Below are positions 25,921 through 34,815 of a stretch of 64,000 nt of DNA, piece after piece. Within the stretch, counting starts at the first letter, position 1. Each line of letters opens with the position of its first letter. The stretch comes from Clostridium manihotivorum (GTDB taxonomy: Bacteria; Bacillota; Clostridia; Clostridiales; Clostridiaceae). Where the stretch lies: positions 5,225,776-5,289,775 of the forward strand of contig NZ_CP025746.1 in assembly GCF_004015185.1 (NCBI RefSeq). Reading direction: 5' to 3'. The notes under the pieces were generated by a model. The model saw only the letters and a list, made by a program, of their open reading frames with translations, had not been told where the DNA came from and made no database searches. A program made the position numbers and the translations under genes.

Positions 25921-26215
25921 CAATCTTTTAATCTATAATAATTTTACCATTAAATACTTTCTTTAAATAGTTTCAATGTCTTAAAAATACATAACTTTAT
26001 ATCTTTGATTAATTCACTTTTTTCCTATGTTCCTTTCCAAATATATATTAAAAATCTGTAAGACGAGTATTGTTGTATATCCGTACAAATTCTTCTCATC
26101 CCTTCATATTGCTAGGTTCAGCCGAAACATTTTATACTTAACTACTAAAAATGCATGCTTTCTAATTATACCTTTGTGAGGATTTTTGCCTTCATCATGA
26201 TTTATTTTCAGTAAA
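25921..26215. other. Intergenic stretch with family D-like sequence
   Basis: No gene seen. CATATTGCTAGGTTCAGCCGAAACATTTTATA at 26105-26137 and a later AGTAAAAAATA block resemble family D words at 410-466 and 11212-11270. The similarity is weak. Confidence 0.25.
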
Positions 26216-26268
26216 AAATAAAGGCACATAACTAACTGTAATTGTTAATCATACACCTTTATTTTTGT
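26216..26268 (-). terminator. Hairpin terminator downstream of deacetylase
   Basis: AAATAAAGG and CCTTTATTT form a 9-bp stem with a long loop. On the minus strand it is followed by a run of T, suited to the gene at 26335. Confidence 0.5.
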
Positions 26269-26334
26269 TTCACTAGCTATGTTAGCTTTATTACTTACTA
26301 CGTTAACCTTAATATATTATTAGTTTCTCAGATA

Positions 26335-27183
26335 TTATCTATCCATAACTTCAACAGTTTCTCCAGCCTCAATCTCCACAAGCTTTCCAGAGGAATGCTT
26401 AAACCAGAGTTTTTTACTTGAAGGATTTTGAACCCTAGCTCCATCCACACTAAATATTAGTTTATTAAAAGCCTCAATATAGTCATAAATCTCTATATTG
26501 GTTGCATACCAAACTTCTTTATTATTTTCTACATATTTTGCAAAGTCTTCGATCACATTCCAGTTATCATCTGATTCAAACTCGTAACTGTGACCCCATA
26601 GATAAAATAAATATGGTTGATCAGCTACCTCGTCTTCAATAAAGCTGTTTGCAAGCTTCATAAGCTCTGGACTATTATGATGGCAAGTTGCTGTGAGTCT
26701 AAGCCAGTCTTTTGGTATTCTAAAATCATTAGTTGATATCACTGTTCTTGCGTATGCTATCCCACAGTTTTTAAGTGCTTTTACAACTTCATCATTGAAG
26801 GTTCCATAGGGATATGCCATGCCACGGACTATCTGACCAAACTGTTTTTCAAGATTTTTTCTATCTTCTATAATCTCGTTAATAACCATTGGAACAGATA
26901 TATTTGTAAGAGATGGATGTGTTAAGGCATGCACAGCAACCTCTTGACCTGAATTTTTATAAACTTCAGAAACCTCTTTTTCAGTCATTCTACGGTGAAT
27001 CTGTCCATTAGGATAAACAGTTCCTTCTGGAGCATAAAGTCCGCTATTTAAGTTAAAAGTTCCTCTTAACCCATACTTATTCATAATTTCTATAAGCTTA
27101 ACATCCTGCTCTACTCCATCATCGTAGCTTAGGGTAAGCGCCTTAGCTTTCCCTTCAGGAAATCTTAGAAATATTCCTGACAT
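26335..27183 (-). CDS. Polysaccharide deacetylase (NodB-homology) family protein
   Basis: A 282-residue enzyme of carbohydrate esterase family 4 type. Motif 1 is TLSYDDGVEQD, motif 2 is VAVHALTHPSL, and the His/Trp region LYLWGHSYEF lies toward the end. There is no signal peptide, so it is probably cytoplasmic, which is unusual for peptidoglycan deacetylases and fits small N-acetylated sugars. The C-terminal 45 residues form an extra beta segment (SSGKLVEIEAGETVEVM). ATG 27183 follows AAGAGGAGTG. The adjacent acetyl-esterase-like gene suggests deacylation of plant or host glycans. Confidence 0.87.
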   Translation of the reverse strand: MSGIFLRFPEGKAKALTLSYDDGVEQDVKLIEIMNKYGLRGTFNLNSGLYAPEGTVYPNGQIHRRMTEKEVSEVYKNSGQEVAVHALTHPSLTNISVPMVINEIIEDRKNLEKQFGQIVRGMAYPYGTFNDEVVKALKNCGIAYARTVISTNDFRIPKDWLRLTATCHHNSPELMKLANSFIEDEVADQPYLFYLWGHSYEFESDDNWNVIEDFAKYVENNKEVWYATNIEIYDYIEAFNKLIFSVDGARVQNPSSKKLWFKHSSGKLVEIEAGETVEVMDR

Positions 27184-27308
27184 AAATACTTCACTCCTCT
27201 TAATAGCTAATGTACTCCCTTGTACACAAGTGCCTTTTATATTTATTAAAACAAAATATCCTTAGTATAAAATTCTCTGTTGATACTAAGAACTAAATTT
27301 TCAAATTT

Positions 27309-28424
27309 TTATAGACTTTTCATAGCCTCAGCGATTTCAATGCAAAGATCCTCTGCTTGAGGAACATGTCCCAACTTATCTATAAATGCATGAGTCATAC
27401 CCTTGTAGCGATAACAAGTTGTATCAACTCCAGCATCTGAAAGCAGCTTACCATAGAACTCTCCTTGAAGTCTTAAACCGTCAAACTCTGCACCAGCTAT
27501 TATAGCTTTTGGCAAACCTTCAAAAGACTTAGCGACAATTGGGCTAACATATGGAGTATAAATATCTTCAGCCTTAGTCACATAAGAACCTGACATAAAG
27601 TCTTCTTCAGCCTTTGATGGCTTACCAAGTACAAGACATTGATTTCTAATAATCTGACTTTGCTCTTCTGATATATCAAATAGTTTTTCATCCCATTCAT
27701 AACCTGGGGCCTTTGCGTCTCCTATTGCAACTGCTGGATAGATAAGTACTTGCATCGCTAGCTTTGTGTCACCTAAATCCCTTGACTTTAGACAAACTGC
27801 TGCTGCATAGTTACCACCAGCACTATCTCCACCAACAGAAATCTTATCAGAATCAATACCATAAGCCTCTGCATTGTCATAGATGTGTTTTACTGCATAA
27901 TAATTATCATTCAAGCCATTTGGATATGGTTTTTCAGGTGCTAAGGAATAATCCACATTAAATACAACTGCATCTGCTAGTTCAGCTATTAGCTTACAAA
28001 AATTCTCTACAGTATAGACACTTCCTCCAATCCATCCACCACCGTGGAAGAATACAAGAGCTGAACGTTTCTTATTTCCTTGAGACTTTCTTGGATAGTA
28101 ACGCCACAAACCAACTTTATTTCCGCTGCCTGTAAGCTCTTCATACTTTGTGTGAATCTCTACAGTATTCAAATTATAATTGGGAAATCCCATACTATCT
28201 CTTATTATTGTTAATAATTCTTCCATTGAAGGCATATTTTCTGGATTACTGCCGTTTTCATTATTTTGATTAGCGGCTTCTATAAAACTCAACTCTACTG
28301 GATCTATGTACCCAGGCCTATCTTCTTTTGGACTTGGTTTAACTATAACCTTTAATCCATTATTCTCAACTATAGAAGTCTCCTCTTGAAGCTTTTTGAT
28401 TTCACTTTCATCATACTTTCTCAT
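27309..28424 (-). CDS. Alpha/beta-hydrolase, acetyl esterase/lipase (HSL group)
   Basis: A 371-residue esterase with the oxyanion-hole motif FFHGGGWIGG, nucleophile elbow GGDSAGGNYA, a catalytic Asp near AGAEFDGLR and His in KGMTHAF. This is the hormone-sensitive-lipase (family IV) pattern, like Aes-type acetyl esterases. There is no signal peptide. ATG 28424 follows TGGAGGGA. It lies 125 bases upstream of the deacetylase gene in the same direction and could be cotranscribed with it. Substrates may be acetylated sugars; this is inference from neighbours. Confidence 0.9.
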   Translation of the reverse strand: MRKYDESEIKKLQEETSIVENNGLKVIVKPSPKEDRPGYIDPVELSFIEAANQNNENGSNPENMPSMEELLTIIRDSMGFPNYNLNTVEIHTKYEELTGSGNKVGLWRYYPRKSQGNKKRSALVFFHGGGWIGGSVYTVENFCKLIAELADAVVFNVDYSLAPEKPYPNGLNDNYYAVKHIYDNAEAYGIDSDKISVGGDSAGGNYAAAVCLKSRDLGDTKLAMQVLIYPAVAIGDAKAPGYEWDEKLFDISEEQSQIIRNQCLVLGKPSKAEEDFMSGSYVTKAEDIYTPYVSPIVAKSFEGLPKAIIAGAEFDGLRLQGEFYGKLLSDAGVDTTCYRYKGMTHAFIDKLGHVPQAEDLCIEIAEAMKSL

Positions 28425-28524
28425 AAAAATCCCTCCATCTTATTTTCACTCATTACTTTTTAAAGTACTGAACTCTATATTTTACCCTTTATGTAAATGT
28501 TATCACAAATAGCCAATGATATAA

Positions 28525-28580
28525 ATGGCCCAGAGGAGTTTTGAGAATAAATTTCGGATTGAAGTGGTACCTCTTTAAAT
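28525..28580. repeat. Partial family C repeat
   Basis: AGAGGAGTTTTGAGAATAAATTTCGG followed by GAAGTGGTACCTCTTTA matches the right half of the copy at 39507-39602. The left half is missing. Confidence 0.5.
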
Positions 28581-28584
28581 AAAG

Positions 28585-28628
28585 CTTCTTAAATTGTTAT
28601 AAATATATATTTATAACAATTTAAGAAG
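28585..28628. terminator. Perfect 44-bp AT-rich palindrome after the two-component operon
   Basis: A 21-base arm beginning CTTCTTAAATTGTTATAA is exactly inverted with only TA between the arms. It lies 33 bases past the stop codon of the response regulator. The DNA is poor in G/C and the T run is weak, so it may be a terminator, a protein site or a cruciform. Confidence 0.5.
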
Positions 28629-28660
28629 TTAAGAATTTATTGGAAACATGCGGCTTCAGC

Positions 28661-29320
28661 TTACTTTTCCACATGAATTATGCCATTTTCTATAGCTACA
28701 GCAACTGCCTCTGATCTAGACTCAACCTTAAGCTTTCCGTAGATATTAGTTAAGTGTGCCTTCACCGTTCTTTCTGATATGCCCATGTCAAAAGCTATCT
28801 GCTTACTGGTACAGCCTCTTGCAACGGCTTGCAAAACAAAGAGCTCTCTTTCTGTGATTGAATTATTTATAAGATTGTCTCTTCGTTCTGGTTCATCTTT
28901 ACTTCCAAAAATACTTCTGCTTATTTCTGGCTGTAGTAATATCTCCCCTCTTATACTAGATTCCACTGTTCTTATAAGCTCTTCACGGGTACTGTCTTTC
29001 AACAAATAACCTTTTGCTCCAAGTGAAAGCCCCTCTCTGATTAATTTATCATCATTGAAGGTTGTTAAGATTATTATTGGCACTGGGTTGTTTTTTTCTT
29101 TCAGAACTCTTATAGCCTCTAACCCACTTCTCTTTGGCATCTTTAGATCCATTAAAACCACATCAGGCTTTAGCTCTTCAATTAGTTCTAATGCCTTTTC
29201 CCCATTTTCAGCCTCTCCCACAACTTCATAGTTTTCTTCTGTCTCAAAGATTAACTTTAACCCTTCTCTAACAATTAGATGGTCATCTACCACCAATATC
29301 CTTCTCTTATTAGTCATCAT
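28661..29320 (-). CDS. NarL/LuxR-family response regulator (YdfI-like)
   Basis: About 219 residues. Receiver domain 1-125: acidic pair VVDDH, phospho-acceptor Asp in VLMDLKMPK, Thr in ILTTFND, Lys in LLKDS. C-terminal LuxR helix-turn-helix: LTERELFVLQAVARGCTSKQIA-type segment, then GISERTVKAHLTNIYGKL. It overlaps the histidine kinase stop codon by about 11 bases, so translation is coupled. It lies divergent from an MMPL exporter, the arrangement of B. subtilis ydfH-ydfI-ydfJ. GCCCWAAGGTAC-like boxes in three promoters of this window are its likely binding sites. Confidence 0.93.
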   Translation of the reverse strand: MMTNKRRILVVDDHLIVREGLKLIFETEENYEVVGEAENGEKALELIEELKPDVVLMDLKMPKRSGLEAIRVLKEKNNPVPIIILTTFNDDKLIREGLSLGAKGYLLKDSTREELIRTVESSIRGEILLQPEISRSIFGSKDEPERRDNLINNSITERELFVLQAVARGCTSKQIAFDMGISERTVKAHLTNIYGKLKVESRSEAVAVAIENGIIHVEK

Positions 29321-30524
29321 CATCTATTCCTTTCTCAATTGGTATAATGATGTTTATACTTGTTCCTTTTCTTTTCTTACTGTTTATTTTTATCTTTCCA
29401 TTTATCAATTTTACCCGCTCTGTCATCCCTAATATTCCATAATGTCCAAACATTCTATCAATTAATCTAACATCAAAGCCTACGCCATCATCTATAATGT
29501 TTATATTTATTGAATTATTATTCTCTATAACTTCAATCTCAGCATTTTCAGCCTTGGAGTGTTTTGCTATATTATTTAGAGCTTCTCTTATGATATATAA
29601 AATATGCTTTTCTGTACTTGCAGCCATACTTGAAGCAACTTCTACCTTTGAAGTTACCGAAGTATCTGATACTCCTCTAAAAATAACTATTTCATTTTTT
29701 AAGTTTTCTGAGAAGTTTATTCTTTTATTGGTAGCTGTAGCTCTCAAGTCATCGATAACAAGCCTAGAATCTGATAAAGTCTTTCTAGCATGTTCCATCG
29801 CTCTTTGAACTATTTCTTGAGCACGTTTTGCATTGTTTTTATTTAAATTAGCATTTACAGCATCTAACTGCATGATAGTACCAGCAATACCTTGAGAAAG
29901 TGTATCATGAAGATCTCTAGCTACCCTTTGTCTCTCATTAATTAAAGTCAGTTCTTCTACTTTTTCATAAGCCAAAGCCAGCTCCTGGTAAATCTTCTGA
30001 CTTTCAATACGTAACTTCACCTGATTGAAAAAAATGATTGAAAATATACGCATAGCTAAAGTTATTACGATAAGCAAGGGCATTGAATGTACTAACTCAT
30101 TAACACCACTAAGTATAGTGATCGTTACACTAAAAATACTGTAAAAATAGCACGCGGTAATAATAACACTTATTGCATTACTATAAACTACCATACTTTG
30201 AATGATAAAAAGAGGTATTAATCCAAGTAATATAGTTTTATAGCCTTGAGGACATATGATAGCATAGTCAAAGGTTATTACTCCGTGTATAAGAAAATAA
30301 ATCCAGTACTTGTTCTTAAAAATACTATTATAAAACCAATACAATGCCATTTGAAGCATCATAACTATTGTTATTCCTATAATTTCACGGGAATTAAGCT
30401 TTCCGGAATCTGGCATAAATATTGTAGCAAGATAAAGCAAAATGATTCCTACTACTGCTGGAGATTTAGGAAAAATCTCTGAAGCAACATCTGGTGTAAA
30501 TATTGATTTAAACATATTTCTCAA
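29310..30524 (-). CDS. NarL-type sensor histidine kinase (YdfH-like)
   Basis: About 404 residues. Several membrane spans occupy residues 15-170, with almost no extracytoplasmic domain, so the signal is probably sensed in or at the membrane. HisKA_3 follows: RQRVARDLHDTLSQG with the phospho-acceptor His, then the ATPase domain with REALNNIAKHSKA (N box) and VGFDVR...GHYGILGMTERV (G boxes). TTG 30524 is 8 bases after AAAGGTGG; the GTG codons at 30533 and 30536 overlap that site. Its mRNA leader contains a family B palindrome, and its promoter carries a box for the partner regulator. Confidence 0.92.
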   Translation of the reverse strand: MRNMFKSIFTPDVASEIFPKSPAVVGIILLYLATIFMPDSGKLNSREIIGITIVMMLQMALYWFYNSIFKNKYWIYFLIHGVITFDYAIICPQGYKTILLGLIPLFIIQSMVVYSNAISVIITACYFYSIFSVTITILSGVNELVHSMPLLIVITLAMRIFSIIFFNQVKLRIESQKIYQELALAYEKVEELTLINERQRVARDLHDTLSQGIAGTIMQLDAVNANLNKNNAKRAQEIVQRAMEHARKTLSDSRLVIDDLRATATNKRINFSENLKNEIVIFRGVSDTSVTSKVEVASSMAASTEKHILYIIREALNNIAKHSKAENAEIEVIENNNSININIIDDGVGFDVRLIDRMFGHYGILGMTERVKLINGKIKINSKKRKGTSINIIIPIEKGIDDDD

Positions 30525-30575
30525 TGTTTTCACCACCTTTTTGGCGTTATGGGGATCTGAACTCTAAAACTTATT

Positions 30576-30677
30576 TATAGGGTTCCTATATCGAAACTTA
30601 AGTTATACTTGTTCGATAATCGCGGCTTCTAGGGATTATCGGGCACGTATAACTTAATAGTTGAGTTAAGAATCCTA
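30576..30677. repeat. Palindromic repeat, family B, in kinase leader
   Basis: TATAGGGTTCCTATATCG, then AACTTAAGTTATACTTG, the core hairpin TTCGATAATCGCGGCTTC with GGGATTATCGGGC, and TATAACTTAATAGTTGAG. It matches the copies at 38289 and 59118. It sits between the promoter (-10 at 30686-30691) and the start of the kinase gene, so it is transcribed in the 5' leader. Confidence 0.7.
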
Positions 30678-30685
30678 CATCTATA

Positions 30686-30728
30686 ATCTTATATCAAACA
30701 TGTGCTTATAACAATTGTACCTTTGGGC
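30686..30728 (-). promoter_or_regulatory. Two-component operon promoter with regulator box
   Basis: On the minus strand: box GCCCAAAGGTAC (30728-30717), 2 bases, -35 TTGTTA (30714-30709), 17 bases, -10 TAAGAT (30691-30686). Geometry is the same as at the exporter and SDR promoters. A second upstream box is only weakly present. This implies positive autoregulation. Confidence 0.7.
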
Positions 30729-30795
30729 AATAGCCTCTAAGCTTTACAAGTTTATTCACATAAATAATATGATTTACTGTAATCATACAATCCTT

Positions 30796-30860
30796 GCCTA
30801 AAGGTACATCCATTTCTGCCCTAAGGTACAATTGTGGCAGCTATAAGCTGAACTTATGAT
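30796..30860 (+). promoter_or_regulatory. MMPL exporter promoter with two regulator boxes
   Basis: Box 1 GCCTAAAGGTAC (30796-30807), 10 bases, box 2 GCCCTAAGGTAC (30818-30829), 2 bases, -35 TTGTGG (30832-30837), 17 bases, -10 TATGAT (30855-30860). From memory, B. subtilis YdfI binds repeats of the form GCCCRAAYGTAC, which these boxes match closely. The transcript should start near 30867, leaving a leader of about 350 bases before the exporter. Confidence 0.78.
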
Positions 30861-30918
30861 TAATATGTAATAGGTCTTAGCTTTATGAAAAATATATACA
30901 GAGAGGAGGACTATTTAA

Positions 30919-30942
30919 TTGTCATTATTAGCATCCAAATAA
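30919..30942 (+). CDS. Possible 7-codon leader peptide
   Basis: A strong GAGGAGGA site (30903-30910) is followed 8 bases later by TTG and a frame MSLLASK with a stop. It is in the long leader of the MMPL gene. It may be a regulatory upstream ORF or the front of a lost gene. Confidence 0.25.
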   Translation: MSLLASK

Positions 30943-31214
30943 CTTCACACTTATAATTAATAAAGTTGCTAAAGGAAGCTTCTTTTGTAAATCTGCCTTT
31001 CATCATCTATATGATAAGAACTGGTTAGTCAACTATATTTTTCACTTAACCTAGTATTGGATGTATATTCATTTCAGTCATCATACCTAACTCAACGATT
31101 ATTCTTTCCGTTATATAGATGGAAAAAGATTCACTTACAAAAACATTTCATAATCCGCTAAACACTTTCAAATAAAAAAGCAGCTAACATTTATGTAAAT
31201 AGGGGGAATAAATA

Positions 31215-34200
31215 GTGCGAAAAATAATAAAAGGCCGTTATTTTATATTTGCTATTTGGCTAATAGCTACAATTCTCTTAGCAGCCTTTCAGCCAGACAT
31301 CAATGCAATACTTAGAGTAAGAGGTCAGAAGGTCCTAAGCAGTGACAGCCATTCAGTAATTGCTGACTCTATAATAAGTAAGATGGATACTACAAAAGGC
31401 AGCAATGACATAATAGTTTTTTGCGATAAGAATAAGCTATCTGATGTTGAAATCAATCAAATCGGTGATGCTGTAAAAGCTTTGACCAGCAGTAGTGATG
31501 AGCTTGGCATAAACAGCATGATAGATCCTTTTAGTATGCCAGAAGCTAAGGAATCATTAATTTCAAAAGATGGTACAACTTTAATGGTGAGTTTTAAGCT
31601 TGATAAAAAATCAAGAGAAGTAGCTGAGATCAAAAAGCAGTTAAATAGCAAACTTACCAATGTAAAGGCTGAGTACTATCTTAGCGGTGAAGATTTTATA
31701 AACGATGATTATCAAAGATCTGCGGAATCAGGAGTTGAAAAAAGTGCATCACTAACAGTGATATTTATTTTAGCGGTACTTGTAATAATGTTCAGATCAG
31801 TGGTAACACCACTAATCTCCTTAATAGCTGTAGCCTTTTCTTATTTATGCTCCATGGGAATCGCTGCACAGCTAATAGATAAAGCTAATTTTCCAGTAAC
31901 AAGTCTTACGCAGATGCTTCTTATTCTAATACTCTTTGGTATAGGAACTGACTACAACATTCTTCTTTTCAATAGATTTAAGGAAGAGTTATCTCACGGC
32001 TATTCTATAGATGATGCTATAGTAAATACCTACAAAACCGCAGGTAAAACAATTGCCTTCAGTATACTTACTGTATTCATAGCCTTCCTAAGTTTAATAT
32101 TTTCAGAGTCACCAACCTATCAATCAGGTGTTGTTGTAGTTATCGGCGTATCCATATTGCTACTTGAAATATTAACCTTAACTCCTTTTATGATGAAGCT
32201 TTTAGGAAATAAGCTTTTTTGGCCCTCAAAGAAAATTACTGGTCATGGTGAAAATAAGTTTTGGGGTAAAACCTCAACTTTTGCAACCAAGCACCCTATA
32301 GTATCACTATTAGTTGTTCTTTTGATGATATTACCAACAGTTTACTTCCATCAACAAAAGCTTAACTTTGATACTGTAGGAGAACTGGGAGATTCACAGC
32401 CTTCTTCAAAAGGCTTTAACTTGATAGCAACCCACTTTGGTAAAGGCCAGGCAATGCCTGTTACAGTTGCAATTGAAACTGATAAAGCTTTAGATAACAA
32501 TGAAGACTTTGGAGTAATTGATAACTTAACTGAAAGAATTAAGAGTATTAAAGGAGTAAGTAAAGTTTCTTCTATCACTCAGCCTGAAGGAAAACCTGTA
32601 GACGGCTTTTACATCAGCGGTCAAATGCCTTCTGTTACTGATGGAATGTCTAAAACTAAGGATGGTGTTGACCAGATTAATGATGGTCTAAAACTAGCCT
32701 CTGACAAACTTACTTCTGCTGACTTCTCAAAGGTCAATGAAATGGTTGACGGAACTGCAAAGCTTCAAGCTGGTGTTGTTGCTCTTGGAAATGGATTGAC
32801 TCAAATTCAAAATGGCTTAAACAGCGGTTCAAATGGTTCTCAAAGCATAAGCAGCGGTCTAGAAACCATACAGACTAATCTCTCAAAGATGAGTGGTGGA
32901 CTAGCACAACTATCTGATAACTTTAAAAAGATGCAATCGGGCTATAAAGAGATGGGCACCCACTACCAAGGAGCGGCACAGGCTCTTCTAGGAGTAAAAA
33001 GTGCTTTAGCTCAAATGCAAACTATGGTATCAGCTTTAGGTAATAACTACGCAAATTCTAACACTGATCCTAACTATATAGGTATAAAGAAAACCATAGA
33101 ACAATTGTCAGCATCCCTAAGTCAAATTACTCCTGAAGGAATTCAGACATTAAATGCTAACTACAATGCCGCAACAGATGGTTTTGGCACAGCAAATAAT
33201 GCCCTTTCACAAATGAGCACTGGCTTAGCTCAAATGTCTGACGGCTTGAAACAGCTTCAAGGCGGTCTTGGAAAAGCTTCCTCTGGAATAGCTACAATAG
33301 TTACAAATATGAACACTGTAGCTGATGGCCTCGGAAAGATGAAAGTAGGTCAGCAGCAGCTAGTAGAAGACCTTAATGGCTTTAGTACCTTTGGACAAAA
33401 ACTTTCTGATATTAATGGAGGCTTAAGTCAAATCTCCGATGGATTAGGTAAAACCAATGACTTCTTGGTACAGCTTAATACAAATAAAACCTTCTATATA
33501 CCTAAGGAAGCTTTAACAAACACTGATTTCAAAAAAGCCTTAGATATGTTCATATCTAAAGATAAGAAGATTACTAAACTGACAGTTGTGTTAGATGCTG
33601 ATCCATACTTAGAAAAAGCATGTAATATGGTTGAACAAATAAACGCAACCACTTTAGCCACCCTTAAGGCTTCAGTACTTTCTGATGCCAAAGCTGGGGT
33701 ATCTGGTCCGAGTTCTACAACTAATGATATGAATAATGTTTTAAGCAGAGACCTTAATAAGACAACAGTTGTAGTAATTATAGGAGTATTTCTTGTACTA
33801 CTTCTTGTAATTAGATCCTTCTGGGAACCAGCTGTAATAACAGCATCACTTTTAGGTGCATACTATGCAGCAATGTATATACTAAACTTTATATTTATAA
33901 ATATAAGAGGTCTAGAAGGTATTTCCTCCTTTGTTCCTTTCTTCTCCTTTATAATAATAGTAGCCTTAGGAGTTGACTACAGTATATTCATAATGATGCG
34001 TTTTAAAGAATATCCTAATATGTCTCGTAAAGAAGCAATAGTATTAGCTTCTAAGCATATTGGAGGTGTGGTAATGTCTGCAGTTATAATACTTGGAGGA
34101 ACCTTTGCTACACTTATGCCTTCTGGCTTAGTTCTTTTAGCTGAACTGGCAGTAGCTGTCATCGCAGGACTTGTAGTACTTTGCTTTATACTACTTCCTA

Positions 34201-34295
34201 TATTCCTGCCAGCGATGGTTGCACTTCCAAGTGCTTTAAAAAATATATTCACAAAAAATAAATCAGCTCTAGATAAAGATAAAAGAGTGGCTTAG
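31215..34295 (+). CDS. MMPL/RND-family exporter (YdfJ-like)
   Basis: A 1026-residue membrane transporter. Two halves each hold a lone N-terminal span and a cluster of five, with RND/SSD motifs FGIGTDYNILLFNRFKEE in the first half and VALGVDYSIFIMMRFKEY in the second; the Asp-Tyr pairs are the proton-relay positions of the family. Between spans 7 and 8 lies a long extracytoplasmic helical region (about residues 480-770) with repeated GLAQMSDGLKQL-type units, likely a coiled coil. Start GTG 31215 after AGGGGGAAT. It faces away from its probable controlling two-component system. In B. subtilis the counterpart ydfJ is switched on by YdfHI. Cargo unknown, perhaps lipids or toxic amphiphiles. Confidence 0.92.
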   Translation: MRKIIKGRYFIFAIWLIATILLAAFQPDINAILRVRGQKVLSSDSHSVIADSIISKMDTTKGSNDIIVFCDKNKLSDVEINQIGDAVKALTSSSDELGINSMIDPFSMPEAKESLISKDGTTLMVSFKLDKKSREVAEIKKQLNSKLTNVKAEYYLSGEDFINDDYQRSAESGVEKSASLTVIFILAVLVIMFRSVVTPLISLIAVAFSYLCSMGIAAQLIDKANFPVTSLTQMLLILILFGIGTDYNILLFNRFKEELSHGYSIDDAIVNTYKTAGKTIAFSILTVFIAFLSLIFSESPTYQSGVVVVIGVSILLLEILTLTPFMMKLLGNKLFWPSKKITGHGENKFWGKTSTFATKHPIVSLLVVLLMILPTVYFHQQKLNFDTVGELGDSQPSSKGFNLIATHFGKGQAMPVTVAIETDKALDNNEDFGVIDNLTERIKSIKGVSKVSSITQPEGKPVDGFYISGQMPSVTDGMSKTKDGVDQINDGLKLASDKLTSADFSKVNEMVDGTAKLQAGVVALGNGLTQIQNGLNSGSNGSQSISSGLETIQTNLSKMSGGLAQLSDNFKKMQSGYKEMGTHYQGAAQALLGVKSALAQMQTMVSALGNNYANSNTDPNYIGIKKTIEQLSASLSQITPEGIQTLNANYNAATDGFGTANNALSQMSTGLAQMSDGLKQLQGGLGKASSGIATIVTNMNTVADGLGKMKVGQQQLVEDLNGFSTFGQKLSDINGGLSQISDGLGKTNDFLVQLNTNKTFYIPKEALTNTDFKKALDMFISKDKKITKLTVVLDADPYLEKACNMVEQINATTLATLKASVLSDAKAGVSGPSSTTNDMNNVLSRDLNKTTVVVIIGVFLVLLLVIRSFWEPAVITASLLGAYYAAMYILNFIFINIRGLEGISSFVPFFSFIIIVALGVDYSIFIMMRFKEYPNMSRKEAIVLASKHIGGVVMSAVIILGGTFATLMPSGLVLLAELAVAVIAGLVVLCFILLPIFLPAMVALPSALKNIFTKNKSALDKDKRVA

Positions 34296-34335
34296 TTATT
34301 AAATACTGAGGACATATTACTTTATTAATTAACTG

Positions 34336-34440
34336 TTTAGGCTCTGTTAAGGTATTGTGTTGAAATTAAGTGGTCAGTCATCCTATGTCAGCTCCCTCTT
34401 AACCACTTAATTTCAACAATATCATTAAATATAGCCAAAA
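34336..34440. repeat. Inverted-repeat element, family A, two-armed (short)
   Basis: TTTAGGCTCTGTTAAGGTATTGTGTTGAAATTAAGTGGT at the left and ACCACTTAATTTCAACAATATCATTAAATATAGCC at the right are inverted (GTTGAAATTAAGTGGT exact). About 28 bases lie between the arms. It lies 40 bases past the MMPL stop. Confidence 0.7.
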
Positions 34441-34582
34441 TTAAATATTGCGTCGAAGAAATACTATCGGAATTTTGAATAGCCATAAATAACATAGAAT
34501 TATTTACTCTTAAATGATATAATCACAAGTAATTTCATTAAACTGAAAGACGTAACAAATTATATTAAATGGAGAGTTAATT

Positions 34583-34786
34583 ATGAACAAAGACATAAGA
34601 ATGAATTACATATCTTTAGCTATGACTGTTTTTTTCACTTTTATTATGGGGCTTATATACTTTTTGCTCAGAAGATCAATGATTTTTCCATTAAAAGTAG
34701 GTTATACAGTTCTTGCATTAGTTTCTTTTATATTAATCGTATTTAATATTATTATGATAATGAGAAAGTCAACTATAAAATATTAG
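34583..34786 (+). CDS. Small two-span membrane protein
   Basis: A 67-residue protein with two hydrophobic segments (about residues 8-29 and 38-59), a basic loop (LLRRS) and a basic tail (MRKSTIKY). ATG 34583 follows GGAGAGTTAATT, and a strong terminator overlaps its stop codon, so it is a complete small transcription unit. Not recognised; function unknown. Confidence 0.65.
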   Translation: MNKDIRMNYISLAMTVFFTFIMGLIYFLLRRSMIFPLKVGYTVLALVSFILIVFNIIMIMRKSTIKY

Positions 34787-34815
34787 GCAACCTTAAGGTT
34801 GCCTAATATTTTTGT
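34784..34815 (+). terminator. Rho-independent terminator
   Basis: TAGGCAACCTT pairs with AAGGTTGCCTA without a loop beyond the turn, followed by ATATTTTT. The stem includes the stop codon of the small membrane protein. Confidence 0.85.
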
